Source of the DNA: Nitrospira japonica
GTDB lineage: Bacteria > Nitrospirota > Nitrospiria > Nitrospirales > Nitrospiraceae
Direction: 5' to 3'
Length of the DNA stretch: 64,000 nt
Assembly: GCF_900169565.1 (NCBI RefSeq)
Contig: NZ_LT828648.1
Span: forward strand, 2,454,501 to 2,518,500
Shown one piece after another: positions 9,601 to 16,203 of the stretch. Position 1 is the first letter of the stretch; each line of letters starts with the position of its first letter. The notes under the pieces were generated by a model. The model saw only the letters and a list, made by a program, of their open reading frames with translations, made no database searches and was not told where the DNA came from. The position numbers and the translations under genes were made by a program.

Positions 9601-11395
9601 CGACGTCGAGCAGACATCCGCCGTCGCCGTGGCCAAGGCCGACTCCTCGAGTGAACTGACGAATTTGGGGCTGACGCAAGCGGAGCTCGATCAAATAGGA
9701 TGGTCGGATACGGCGATGACCTACGCGACGGTCGCCGGAGCATTCAATACCGCATCGGGCATTCTGTTCGCATTTCCGGACATCAGCGCCGGTACGCCAT
9801 TTTTCCAATCGAAGTTCGGCGGAACCAATCTTGGCTACGTCGCGAATGCGATCGGTTCATTCTTCAGCATTTTGGAGCGAAACGCCGTCCACCAATCGAG
9901 TCGATCCGCCGCGATCGGGCAATACCAGAGGCGCCAGGACGAGTGGGTGTTCCAGAGCCGCATGGCGCTCAAGGAGATTCAGCAGATCCGCCGTCAGATC
10001 ATCGCGTCAACGATTCGCGCGGATATCGCCGCCAAAGAACTGGACAACCACAAGAAGCAGATCGAGCAGGCCGAGGAGACGGACCGATTCATGCGTGATA
10101 AGTACACGAATCAGGAGCTGTATCACTGGATGACGCAGCAGCTCTCCGGCGTATATTTTCGCGCGTATCAAATAGCCTACGACTGCGCAAAGCGCGCCGA
10201 GCGGGCGTTTCAGTTTGAACTTGGACTGCGGCAGTCGAGCTACATTCAGTTCGGCTACTGGGATAGTTTGAAGAAGGGGCTCTTGTCGGGAGAACGATTG
10301 GGACAGGACCTGCGGCGCATGGACGTGGCGTATCTGGACCAGAACAAGCGGGAGTATGAGATCACAAAACATGTGTCCCTTCTGCAGCTCGATCCCCTGG
10401 CGTTGGTGGTGCTGCGCGAGTCGGGCCGTTGCGAGTTTGCCGTGCCGGAGGCCTGGTTCGACATGGACTATCCCGGTCACTACATGAGACGGCTGAAGTC
10501 GGTGAGCGTGACGATTCCGTGCGTCGTCGGTCCCTATGCCACCGTGTCCTGTACGGTCACGCTGCTGAAGAGCCAGATCCGCCACAGCAATTCCCTTGAC
10601 GGCGGGTATGGCCGCGACGCCCAACAGGATGACCCGCGTTTTTCCGATCTGTTCGGCCCGATGCAGTCCATGGTGACCAGCGGCGGACAGAGTGACAGCG
10701 GAATGTTCGAGACGAACCTGCGGGACGAGCGCTATCTGCCCTTCGAAGGCGCCGGGGCGGTCAGTTCATGGCGGCTGGAATTGCCGACGGACTTCAAGAC
10801 GTTTGACCACGATTCGATCTCCGACGTGATTCTGCATCTGCGCTACACCGCCAGGGAAGGCGGCGAAGGGCTGCGTGCGGCCGCCGCCGGCGATCTGCAA
10901 ACCGCCGTCAATGAGATGGTCGCCAATGAAGGTGGAAAAGGCGTGACCCGATTGTTCAGTCTCCGGCACGAATTTCCGACCGAGTGGCAGCGATTTCTGA
11001 ACGTGGCCGCGGAAGGCACGGGAGATCATAAACAGGCTCTGTCATTCGGGCCTGAGCGGTTTCCGTTTTTCCTGCGCGACCGGTTTGCGGCGGGCAAGGT
11101 CAAGGTGAGCAAAGTGCATCTCTTCTCGACATTCACGAGGAAACCGGCCGACGACGGTGCGCTCTATCTCACACCGCCGGGGAATGCCTTCGATGAACAG
11201 GAAGACAGGATAGACCTTTCTGCGCGCGACGAATATGGAGACGCCTTGTATGGTCAACGGAGCTTTCAGCAGCCAAAGACCGTCGGAACCTGGACCGTCC
11301 TCGCCACGGCCGCAGATTTCGACGCACTGAAGAACGAGTCGGGGGACGTCCTGTTACGGGATGTCTTCGTCTGTTTTGAGTTGACCATTGCATGA
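680..11395 (+). CDS. Giant Tc-toxin complex A-subunit-like protein (TcA/TcdA family)
   Basis: This 3571-residue protein is well above the roughly 2300-2500 typical of TcA. Residues ~35-85 form a transthyretin/CNA-B-like domain (VSGRIRDTDDRPVAG). Residues ~577-612 carry the VRP1-type signature of TcA proteins (CECAHCQSVLSPAAYLVDLL). A neuraminidase-like beta-rich part around residues 2000-2500 includes an inserted Ig/CNA-like domain near 2230-2330. A long coiled coil follows at about 2890-2960, then a helical region at about 3010-3190, and a C-terminal TcB-binding-type domain from about 3210 (YLDQNKREYEITKHVSL). TcA subunits form pentameric pores that inject a TcB/TcC cocoon payload; no TcB or RHS-type TcC is visible here. 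The GTG start is chosen because AGGTGA lies 3 nt upstream. No classical signal peptide is seen. The family call is firm; the target and the delivery mode are unknown. Confidence 0.87.
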   Translation: MAKNRKTKPAGAAKSRSKTPAGRSKKRETKLADSAAFVVSGRIRDTDDRPVAGVLVRAYDQDLRKSQLLGDDWTDELGHYRIPYRRTAFCRADKENADLYTVVVSADERELLRSSVLFNALAETQIDHVIAGVENRESEYEHVLKAIRPLLAGQGERGQDLPVTELTDKDILFLTQDTGVASEQIALLVKAHQSAATVRPDKTASTHRGRSDDQAVPAELYYGWFRQGVPTEPKALWSTKPDDLIAAFTAAIQRNIVPQRLREWLDKLSALVEAMNVSTALQPAADGHRASLGDLLATIPGRLSTKKERLAAGALLDTGLTEASFAGRLRDAGFSAGEIASVQVTRALGDLTGGNRTLVQELQALRGTTSDPSLRFLAPVPPARWLELAVKHRSDGPLGTSPEIHAEELERAVEAQHPTAVLAARIQSGHVELHDAALKAAAALLASNPELELQERNARAVVDRLEGVKDKERLVSNLQKIQRAQRLAGGWREAGLLLDKGLGTARTIVQLGPKAFQESVGPALSSERAAAIYAQAQRTHDTAVALIAMAYADRGAVLGFTAAGENEPDSPDTSNYPNLRRLFGNLTTCECAHCQSVLSPAAYLVDLLRFLDPQSDATRTVTPALSTLLARRPDIADIELTCRNTTQEVPYIDLVLEVLENAIGLPIEISAPYGFDPQADLALNPLPSRVMTALRSVLERSAISIDEPLRIERSARQLLIGTFTDWMITDGARYWTLRHFPRSLTLWRLGIIPKVLDVTDYEAVRLQLDQGQLPNVDWVIPSDGSSRDGNLPLTGTPAVTPVQAGVRWTVTYTRAVRVTFTMAAPMSAIILRSADGGRQLDAGQYPTAMAQMVFVGLRSGQIVEPLRSMLPEGLPYRIAQAGADWEITVADEVTLRFVPERLFIASLTYQTSDAREDALASPENRNPEAYNRLDGTVYPWTLPFNLWLEEVRTFLDRGGVSRRRLMERCKPATRLADHAIAREVLGLSLAEANIVTATNPRPQWEYWGLLENGNRIVDRNEEHLIASGSWTDVLNFNVSMLLQQSGLSYRELLNVLQTRFVRAVAPVLTPVGGECNPSAMRLPGLTAAHLDRIHRFVRLWKKTGGSPFELDLAIAATPVDRTSLNETALLRLSHLRQLHELLDLPVSDLAGWWGSLTESYDDFTAATRRPVKSLYERLFLNPAVANPPDHDFSLNDQRSEIAYQTPGTPPALASKAAAVTAALGIPRPDFDALVEHLLAQQELDDPPSLTLKNLGVLIRNVSMAKALRLSIADFIRLKRVTGIDPFSSPAQAITFVEQAQVIAKSGFPIETLQYLLQYALGDEPNPLLPVEWLSGTMASLREDLQVVQHDVAGADRPGETLAKVLAGLGWYDELVKEAVDLLGLSDRLTVTVPGSPAVVVPPALAGFVVYRRADGLLIGSPALSANQWNAFDLANAALPPARVAITLLRAKIDAFMVALPALAHRLQSFELPVFRVAYIQPPPAIPKNLSRRCYFDKGSKEIVFVGWMSDDQQAEFAAVLSLPVAAALKAKSDQYAETVPLNRFFPAESDIRALFAVDQAPETRVEQVLQRLLPYLRRKAAAESLAQALELDRTLVDGLLSTGLDRVSTLEALVDDEFANSDARVTPTPATFPRQARALCKLHKAALVYRTVKLRPDEVSWLPPAVLQSIAFDVPPLDAFPSATGDADVPYDAWRRLAQLFELRERPSVGSKLIARLHSLMAVEPATLVEVQADATAQIAYLAAGLDSSVDDLSWAAQTRLNLQWPADYQSAVRIAAVIAWLAKWTLASAMRVSADDVTDAMTKLNVAWPAELRNPLRLDALLQLLSTVRKLGGKASECFALAEDTAPAPGVLARPGPSEVKVARGLLRARSEGHTWLQRLRPISDGLRHKQRDALVAYLIANPPANAVAKGLWKDANDLYEHFLIDPHMSACKVSTRILHAISAVQLFVQRCLMNLEDGVSPASINAERWRWMKNYRVWEANRKVFLYPENWIEPELRDDKSELFMELEGQLQQSEFDNERAEELLKVYLKQLEDISSLAVVGMYVDNEASEGEPEVRIHVLGRTRNRPSRFYYRRWVLTQRTNRWEPWEHVALEGVKSDHVLPFVMRGDVYIAWPEITQLAAEPGVGGATAPGAKWRVQMAWIRRTTRGWTDRLMGSDVFEHPWVYGKDENQTFTFRVRNSVPGSMDIDCYGAKREGELLYDAPSTADINPFRTFFLMIPSAPWITVAVSGVVYASYANGTVFRPLGNASVRVYVKLNGTPDEITTATNDVKWDEEHGLGLSGAPAYRSTVDTSTVTDANGNFTLTLSLAAWLYGSDLFGNHDVGYYRQSVLKTNPTFELSVSFGSAPSQSKSFPYKDSSSNEVYQHHSRLSFQQNFIIGIGGAAPGGDADRPVSIVPIRKFRIYAADDAEWLPLATPLPAPPSGALTYGSGFKFTGANQSSALTLSGAGGGNAATVWTGVSPSYSLLPAAPFESQAAEVVVYRDPQNSYFIRWENTNADPAGSQGRLQIVVNGHPRAGELRREVSIGGVPKLFELIQQTWQHAANFDIHTPGSSVDLDRSLPRPAIYFEPEQAHSPYAGYNTELFFHLPMLVAGFLSSNQRFADAQQWLHFIFDPTTEDAVNGNQRYWRYLPFRTQSMTTPIEELLALLGDSGVPATDGRKQQITAQIDVWSKNPFRPHAVARMRPRAYQINVVFKYLDNLIAWGDSLFRQYTTESVNEATQLYVLAAKLLGPRPQSIPRARQPQPLTYRRANDRWDEFSNAWLELESNLPTGGRIAGSWGMSMHGDKGLSTISSVGLLYFCVPRNEKLAVYWDKVDERLFNIRHCRNIDGAEQPLPLFQPPIDPALLVRATAAGLDIGAVLAEAAAPIPYYRFGVVMGKAMDLCNEVRGLGGALLAALEKKDAEQLSRLRSNQEMDVLNLVSAVKEAQIAEANANIDALRQSEQAATARFTQYQRLLGNNSAQVPDDFGADVEQTSAVAVAKADSSSELTNLGLTQAELDQIGWSDTAMTYATVAGAFNTASGILFAFPDISAGTPFFQSKFGGTNLGYVANAIGSFFSILERNAVHQSSRSAAIGQYQRRQDEWVFQSRMALKEIQQIRRQIIASTIRADIAAKELDNHKKQIEQAEETDRFMRDKYTNQELYHWMTQQLSGVYFRAYQIAYDCAKRAERAFQFELGLRQSSYIQFGYWDSLKKGLLSGERLGQDLRRMDVAYLDQNKREYEITKHVSLLQLDPLALVVLRESGRCEFAVPEAWFDMDYPGHYMRRLKSVSVTIPCVVGPYATVSCTVTLLKSQIRHSNSLDGGYGRDAQQDDPRFSDLFGPMQSMVTSGGQSDSGMFETNLRDERYLPFEGAGAVSSWRLELPTDFKTFDHDSISDVILHLRYTAREGGEGLRAAAAGDLQTAVNEMVANEGGKGVTRLFSLRHEFPTEWQRFLNVAAEGTGDHKQALSFGPERFPFFLRDRFAAGKVKVSKVHLFSTFTRKPADDGALYLTPPGNAFDEQEDRIDLSARDEYGDALYGQRSFQQPKTVGTWTVLATAADFDALKNESGDVLLRDVFVCFELTIA

Positions 11396-11466
11396 GTGCC
11401 GGACGTTTCAAGGCGAGGAATCGACAAACATATGCGTGCGGCGTCGCGAGAACGCGGTGATCCGTT

Positions 11467-11931
11467 TTATTGCGGATTGTTCGGCATGCGGCATTTGATG
11501 CCGGGCAGGAAGGTGCAGGCGGTTTTGGCGCAGCTCGACCTGATGCGGTTCATCGCTTCGGTTTGTTGCGCGTCGTGGTCGAGCCACGTCTGCTCCTCCT
11601 TGGTCATGCGCCCCACTTCCTTCACATAGAGACCCCAGAGAGCCTTGCACCGCAGGTCCTTTGCGGCTGCGTCGCGCATGTCCGCCGCGTTGCACGCGGC
11701 CCCGAAATGCCCGAAGTACTGCTGGGCCTTGTCGTCATGCATCTGCCAGTTGGCATCGTCGTCATCGACGAGCCGCAGTTCGTCGCTGTAGTGCTTCCAC
11801 AGCTCGGTGCAGGACGCGGTGAGCACGGCTTCGGGGATGGAATCCTGTACGGGAGACGGATCGTCGTCACGGTCGAAGAACGCGCATCCCGCCGTCATGG
11901 TCAGTACCAGAAACAGGAGACAGGCGCGCAT
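11467..11931 (-). CDS. Small hypothetical lipoprotein
   Basis: This 154-residue protein has a short lipoprotein signal peptide (MRACLLFLVLTMTAGC) with Cys15 as the expected lipidation site, so it should be anchored in a membrane. The mature part is acidic and helical and holds several further cysteines (for example SCTELW, RCKALW, SSCAKTAC, IKC), which suggests disulfides in the periplasm. I do not recognise the family. It is convergent with the toxin gene (71 nt apart) and divergent from the next gene. An overlapping plus-strand open frame at 11470-12015 looks like a shadow because it lacks a start signal and shows no family features. Confidence 0.68.
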   Translation of the reverse strand: MRACLLFLVLTMTAGCAFFDRDDDPSPVQDSIPEAVLTASCTELWKHYSDELRLVDDDDANWQMHDDKAQQYFGHFGAACNAADMRDAAAKDLRCKALWGLYVKEVGRMTKEEQTWLDHDAQQTEAMNRIRSSCAKTACTFLPGIKCRMPNNPQ

Positions 11932-12026
11932 GGCGAAAGCATATTGAAACGGCGAACGGGATGCAAGCGTGCGGGGGATGTCATGAGCTTGACACTCCGC
12001 GGAGACCCATCGTAGTTTGTCGCTCG

Positions 12027-13319
12027 ATGGGTCATCTCCTCCCGCTCCACGTCGGCGACTCGCGGCTGGGCCGAATGTGCCTGTTCCTCCTCATCGGTGT
12101 GGTCGTATTTCTGATCGAGAGCCTCTCTCATGCGACGGCGGCGACCGAGTACGAAACACCGGAGCCGAGAACGATCGAGGATGCGCTCCCGCCCGAGTTG
12201 CGCGACGTGCCGCACGGCCGCATCGAAGCGCCAGTTCAGCACGACGGCTACATGCACGGCTATACGGTCGATACCGATTTCGGCGTGTATCTGGCGCACG
12301 GCGACACGATGTTTCGGCGCCTGCGGCTTGAATTGACCGCCATCGCGGATCTCCGGGCGCGGTTCGCGCCGAAGGTCGCCGTCGAATCGGCGGTGAAGGT
12401 CGTTGTCAGGCCCATCCATGCGGTGGGCCGTCTTGCGTCGGAGCCGCTGGATACGCTGGCCGGTATGCCGCGCGGCGTGTACCGCTTGATTGAATCCAGC
12501 GTCACCGGCATGTTCCGTGATTCCAGCCAGTACGAGGACTCGGACTTCAAGAACCTGGTCCAGGTTGCCGCCTACAAACGCCGTATCGCGGCTCATTACG
12601 ACGTGGACGTGTACTCGTCGAATCCCATTCTCCAGTTGGAGCTGGATCGCGTGGCCTGGGCGAGCTTGGCCGGGTATACGACGACGTTCGCCATGCTGCT
12701 CGTGCCGGTTCCCAATCCGCTCCCGCTGGCGGTCGTGAGTTTGAACAGCGTCGAGGTGTTGAACCGCGTGCTCGAAGAACGGGGTCCGGACGATCTGCGC
12801 CTCCTCAATCGAAGGCAGCTGCGGGCCATGGGAATCAAGGAGGAGCTGATCGAGAAATTTCTCGATCAGCCGTACTATTCACCCCGCCATCAAACCATCA
12901 TCGTCGCCTGCCTCGGGACGTTGACCGAAACCAAGCGGCGGGACCGGTTTCTGACGGTGGCGTTGAACGCGTTGTCCGAGGAGGAGGCCTTCTTTTACCA
13001 GCAGGCGGCGGAACTGCTGCAGGCCTACAACAGAGAAGAGTCTTCCATCACCGAGATCACGATATTCGGCCGAGTTCCGTTGGGACGCACGAAGGATCGA
13101 TCGGCGATCTTTCCCGCTCCGGTCGATTACGCCATCTGGACGGACAAGACCGAAGCGGTCGTGAACCGACTGGTGTCCGCCGTTCGCCATCGGAAGCGAA
13201 GCGCGCGCGTCGAGATGTGGATCGCCGGATCGCTTTCGCCTCGCGTGCGTCAAGAATTGCGCGAGCGTAAAATTGTGACGAAGGAACAGATGCAGAACAA
13301 GATGCAGTTGGTCGACTGA
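12027..13319 (+). CDS. Hypothetical exported protein
   Basis: About 430 residues with an N-terminal hydrophobic segment (MCLFLLIGVVVFLIESLSHATA), consistent with Sec export or an N-terminal anchor. A second hydrophobic stretch (TTFAMLLVPVPNPLPLAVVSL) lies near the middle, at about residues 220-240. The rest is mixed and charged, with no catalytic motif that I recognise. Starts at 11961, 12027 and 12075 are all possible. 12027 is given because 11961 nearly abuts the divergent lipoprotein start. 12075 would leave a perfect signal peptide and is a real alternative. The gene ends 21 nt before the convergent lytic transglycosylase. Function unknown. Confidence 0.65.
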   Translation: MGHLLPLHVGDSRLGRMCLFLLIGVVVFLIESLSHATAATEYETPEPRTIEDALPPELRDVPHGRIEAPVQHDGYMHGYTVDTDFGVYLAHGDTMFRRLRLELTAIADLRARFAPKVAVESAVKVVVRPIHAVGRLASEPLDTLAGMPRGVYRLIESSVTGMFRDSSQYEDSDFKNLVQVAAYKRRIAAHYDVDVYSSNPILQLELDRVAWASLAGYTTTFAMLLVPVPNPLPLAVVSLNSVEVLNRVLEERGPDDLRLLNRRQLRAMGIKEELIEKFLDQPYYSPRHQTIIVACLGTLTETKRRDRFLTVALNALSEEEAFFYQQAAELLQAYNREESSITEITIFGRVPLGRTKDRSAIFPAPVDYAIWTDKTEAVVNRLVSAVRHRKRSARVEMWIAGSLSPRVRQELRERKIVTKEQMQNKMQLVD

Positions 13320-13340
13320 CGGAGCGGATGGACGAACGGA

Positions 13341-14867
13341 TTACTGCGGACCGGAGAGGTCGTGTTGCAGATCGGCGCGGCGTTTTTCCTTCTCCGCCCG
13401 CTGTTCTTCCACGAGCTTGTAGGCGATGTAATACTTGTAGATGTTGGCCACGTACGTGACGGTCTCTTCGCCGATGCGCCGTGCGGCGATGAGTTCGACG
13501 TTATTGAACCACACGTTCGGATTGAGTCCCCGTTTCTCGGCTTCCTTCCTGAGCTTTTGCACCCGCGCCGGCCCCGCATTGTACGCGGCGAACGAGAACA
13601 GAATCTTGTTCCGGCTGTCCATGTCCTCGTTCTCGAAGAACTGATCACGGATGTAACGGACATACTTGATGCCGGCGTGAATGTTGGGTTCAAGCTGTGT
13701 GATATCGCCGGTCTTCATTTCGTTTCCGGTCGCCGGCATCAACTGCATGACGCCGACCGCGCCGACATTGCTGCGCGCGTTCTGGTCGAGCAGCGATTCC
13801 TGATAGCCCTGGGCGATCATCAGGAGATAGTCCATCTCGTACTGAGCGCCGTACTTGCGGAACAAATCGACCGTCTTGGAGAATTTCTTGATCTCGGTGC
13901 CCGACGTGGCCTGCTTGACGATCCGCGGATTGCCGTCTCCGCCGTATTTTTTGACCAAGGCGTTGCCGAACTCGGACTTGCGCCCGTACTTTTTGGCGAA
14001 TTCGTCGATCTCGGCCTTCAGCTTGGGGCTGTCCTTCCTGAGCATCCATGCGAAATCCCCGCCCGCGTTGAGCACGACCCCCTTGTGCGCAACGAGCTTT
14101 TTGAAGACTTTGGACCAGAGCAATGCTTGGTAACGATCGACGACGATGATTTCGACGAGCCCCGCGTTGACCATTTCCAACAAGTCGTCGTCCTGCAGAT
14201 CCTCCGGCGCGGGTTTCAGGATCACCGGAGCCTTCTGTTCCTGAGCAAACTGTTCGTTGAGGCGCTCCAGGTGGCTCCAATAACTCGAGGACTTGCGGAC
14301 GAACACCTCTTTGCCGGAGAGGTCGCTCAAGGACGTGATGTTGGGAGACGCGGGCCCTGTCACGACGATTTCCTTGACTCCGCGGAAGAACGGCTCCCCG
14401 AAGTCCACTTTTTCAAGCCGTTCCGGCGTCACGGTCAGGATGCCGGCTGCGATATCGCCGCGTCCCTCGAGCAATGCGGGAATCAGTTGGTCGCGGGATG
14501 TCGGAATGAAGACGACGTGGACGAGGATGTGCTTGTTGCGACTCTGGTACTTGGCGTTGATTTCCTCCTGAAATGCCTTCAGCAGTTCGTACTCGGCCCC
14601 GGTTTGTCTGGCCCCGTTGAGCCAGTATGACGTGCGCGACGGGGCCACGAGCGCCCGGATGACGCGGCGCTCGACCATGCCGTCGAGATCCCCGGTCCAC
14701 GGCCGGAGAATGGACGACTGGACGAGGTCGTGATCGTCGGATGATTGAAGAGCGGCTGCGAGGGACTGTGGCGTCGGCAGGCCGACGAGAAAGAGCGAAC
14801 CAAACAAGGCGGTGGCGAGAAATAACCGCTTCACGACGCTGTTCCGTATGAGGTCCCGTTCGAGCAT
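13341..14867 (-). CDS. mltF: MltF-type membrane-bound lytic murein transglycosylase
   Basis: The protein cleaves the MurNAc-GlcNAc bond of peptidoglycan to give 1,6-anhydro products. After a signal/anchor segment (VKRLFLATALFGSLFLVG) comes a periplasmic substrate-binding-like domain (SBP_bac_3; GDIAAGILTVTPERL, VDFGEPFF) that serves a regulatory role in MltF proteins. The C-terminal domain is a soluble-lytic-transglycosylase (SLT) fold: the catalytic Glu sits in IAQGYQESLLDQNA, followed by GAVGVMQLMPATG and the AAYNAGPARV motif. About 508 residues, a normal family length. Several starts lie close together (14888, 14876, 14867, and GTG 14831); the one given keeps the signal peptide. It is transcribed alone, convergent with the preceding gene. 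Confidence 0.87.
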   Translation of the reverse strand: MLERDLIRNSVVKRLFLATALFGSLFLVGLPTPQSLAAALQSSDDHDLVQSSILRPWTGDLDGMVERRVIRALVAPSRTSYWLNGARQTGAEYELLKAFQEEINAKYQSRNKHILVHVVFIPTSRDQLIPALLEGRGDIAAGILTVTPERLEKVDFGEPFFRGVKEIVVTGPASPNITSLSDLSGKEVFVRKSSSYWSHLERLNEQFAQEQKAPVILKPAPEDLQDDDLLEMVNAGLVEIIVVDRYQALLWSKVFKKLVAHKGVVLNAGGDFAWMLRKDSPKLKAEIDEFAKKYGRKSEFGNALVKKYGGDGNPRIVKQATSGTEIKKFSKTVDLFRKYGAQYEMDYLLMIAQGYQESLLDQNARSNVGAVGVMQLMPATGNEMKTGDITQLEPNIHAGIKYVRYIRDQFFENEDMDSRNKILFSFAAYNAGPARVQKLRKEAEKRGLNPNVWFNNVELIAARRIGEETVTYVANIYKYYIAYKLVEEQRAEKEKRRADLQHDLSGPQ

Positions 14868-14984
14868 CCGCCCCATGCGGGCGGGCAAAAGACTAGCACT
14901 CGTGAGAGGACCGGGTCAAGAATGTGGAATCCGAGCATCTGCGCCACGTCGGCACATCGAAAACGGGCGCCGGTGAGGGGAGAA

Positions 14985-16163
14985 CTAGATGCGTTCCACG
15001 ACGATCGCCAACGCCTCTCCTCCGCCGATACAGAGGCTGGCCAGTCCACGTTTGGCATCCATGGCCGGCATAGCGTGAAGCAGGGTGGTGAGGATTCGCG
15101 CGCCGGTCGCTCCGATCGGGTGCCCGAGGGAGACTGCGCCTCCGCGCACGTTGACCTTCCGGCCGTCGAGGCCGAGTTCGCGATTGACGGCCAGCGACAC
15201 GGCGGAAAACGCCTCATTGATCTCGAACAGATCGATGTCCGTGAGCGAGAAACCGGTTTTCTTGAGCACGAGCTTGATCGCTTCCACCGGGGCAATCGTC
15301 AGCCATTCTGGGGCCAGCGCCGCCGACGCATACCCGACGATACGCGCCATTGGAGTCAGTCCGAGCGTCTCGGCTTCCTCCGACGCCATCACCACCAGGG
15401 CCGCAGCACCGTCGTTGCAGGACGGGGAATTCCCGACGGTCAACACTCCGTCCGGCCGGAACGCCGGGACCAGATGGCGCAGTTTACCCAAGTCGACCCG
15501 GTTGGGTTCCTCGTCGTCCGTCACCGTGCCTTTTCGCTGTACCACGTCAACCGGTACGATCTCAGACCTGAACAGTCCCGCTTCTATGGTCTGACGGGCC
15601 CGCCGATAGCTCTCGAGCGCAAAATCATCGAGCTCCTGCCGGGTCAGACCGTATTTCCCGGCGCAGAGCTCTCCGGCATCGCCCATGTGGAAATCGTTAT
15701 AGACGTCCCATAGTCCGTCTTTGATGAGGCTGTCTACCAGCTCCGCGTGTCCCAGCTTGTATCCTTGCCGGGCCTTCTCCAGCAGGTAGGGCGCGCGCGT
15801 CATGTTTTCCATCCCGCCCGCGACCACGACGCGGGCTTCGCCCAAGGCGATGGCTTGCGCCGCCATCATGACGGTGGCGATGCTTGAGCCGCAGACCTTG
15901 TTGACCGTCGTGGCTCCCACGGAATACGGAATTCCTGCGCCGATCGAGGCCTGTCTGGCCGGGGCCTGGCCGAGTCCGGCACTGAGCACGCATCCCATCA
16001 ACACCTGGTCGACACGATCCGGGGAGACACCGGTCCGGCGGAGTGCCTCCGCGATCGCAATACTTCCCAGTCTGGTGGCCGGCACGGTGCTGAACGCCCC
16101 GTTGAAGCTGCCCATCGGGGTTCGAACTGCGCTGACAATGACGGACTGCGGTTGGTTATTCAT
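14985..16163 (-). CDS. Acetyl-CoA C-acyltransferase (thiolase, degradative/AtoB-like)
   Basis: A thiolase II-family enzyme of 392 residues, which catalyses thiolytic cleavage or Claisen condensation of acyl-CoAs. The nucleophilic Cys91 lies in NKVCGSSIATVMM, the catalytic His348 in SLGHPIGATGAR, and the second Cys378 in SLCIGGGEALAIVVE, so the active site is complete. It lies 41 nt downstream of the acyl-CoA dehydrogenase on the same strand and is probably co-transcribed with it. A second, sequence-distinct thiolase lies at 18299 on the other strand, so this cluster has two. The division of labour (short versus long chains, or breakdown versus acetoacetyl-CoA formation) cannot be told from sequence. 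Confidence 0.9.
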   Translation of the reverse strand: MNNQPQSVIVSAVRTPMGSFNGAFSTVPATRLGSIAIAEALRRTGVSPDRVDQVLMGCVLSAGLGQAPARQASIGAGIPYSVGATTVNKVCGSSIATVMMAAQAIALGEARVVVAGGMENMTRAPYLLEKARQGYKLGHAELVDSLIKDGLWDVYNDFHMGDAGELCAGKYGLTRQELDDFALESYRRARQTIEAGLFRSEIVPVDVVQRKGTVTDDEEPNRVDLGKLRHLVPAFRPDGVLTVGNSPSCNDGAAALVVMASEEAETLGLTPMARIVGYASAALAPEWLTIAPVEAIKLVLKKTGFSLTDIDLFEINEAFSAVSLAVNRELGLDGRKVNVRGGAVSLGHPIGATGARILTTLLHAMPAMDAKRGLASLCIGGGEALAIVVERI

Positions 16164-16203
16164 CGCGTTGATGGAACGGGCTGGACTTGCCGGACGAGAC
16201 CGA

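Noticed and set aside
11470..12015. 181-codon plus-strand open frame over the small lipoprotein gene
   Set aside because: The opposite strand encodes a clear lipobox protein; this frame has no recognisable start signal or motif.
11989..12018. TTGACA, 18 nt, TAGTTT as a promoter for the unknown exported protein
   Set aside because: The -10 is weak, and the predicted transcript start would fall at or after the start codon at 12027. It would only fit if translation began at 12075.
13362..14630. 422-codon open frame antisense to mltF
   Set aside because: It is a mirror of a GC-rich coding region; the mltF frame carries the full SBP and SLT motifs.
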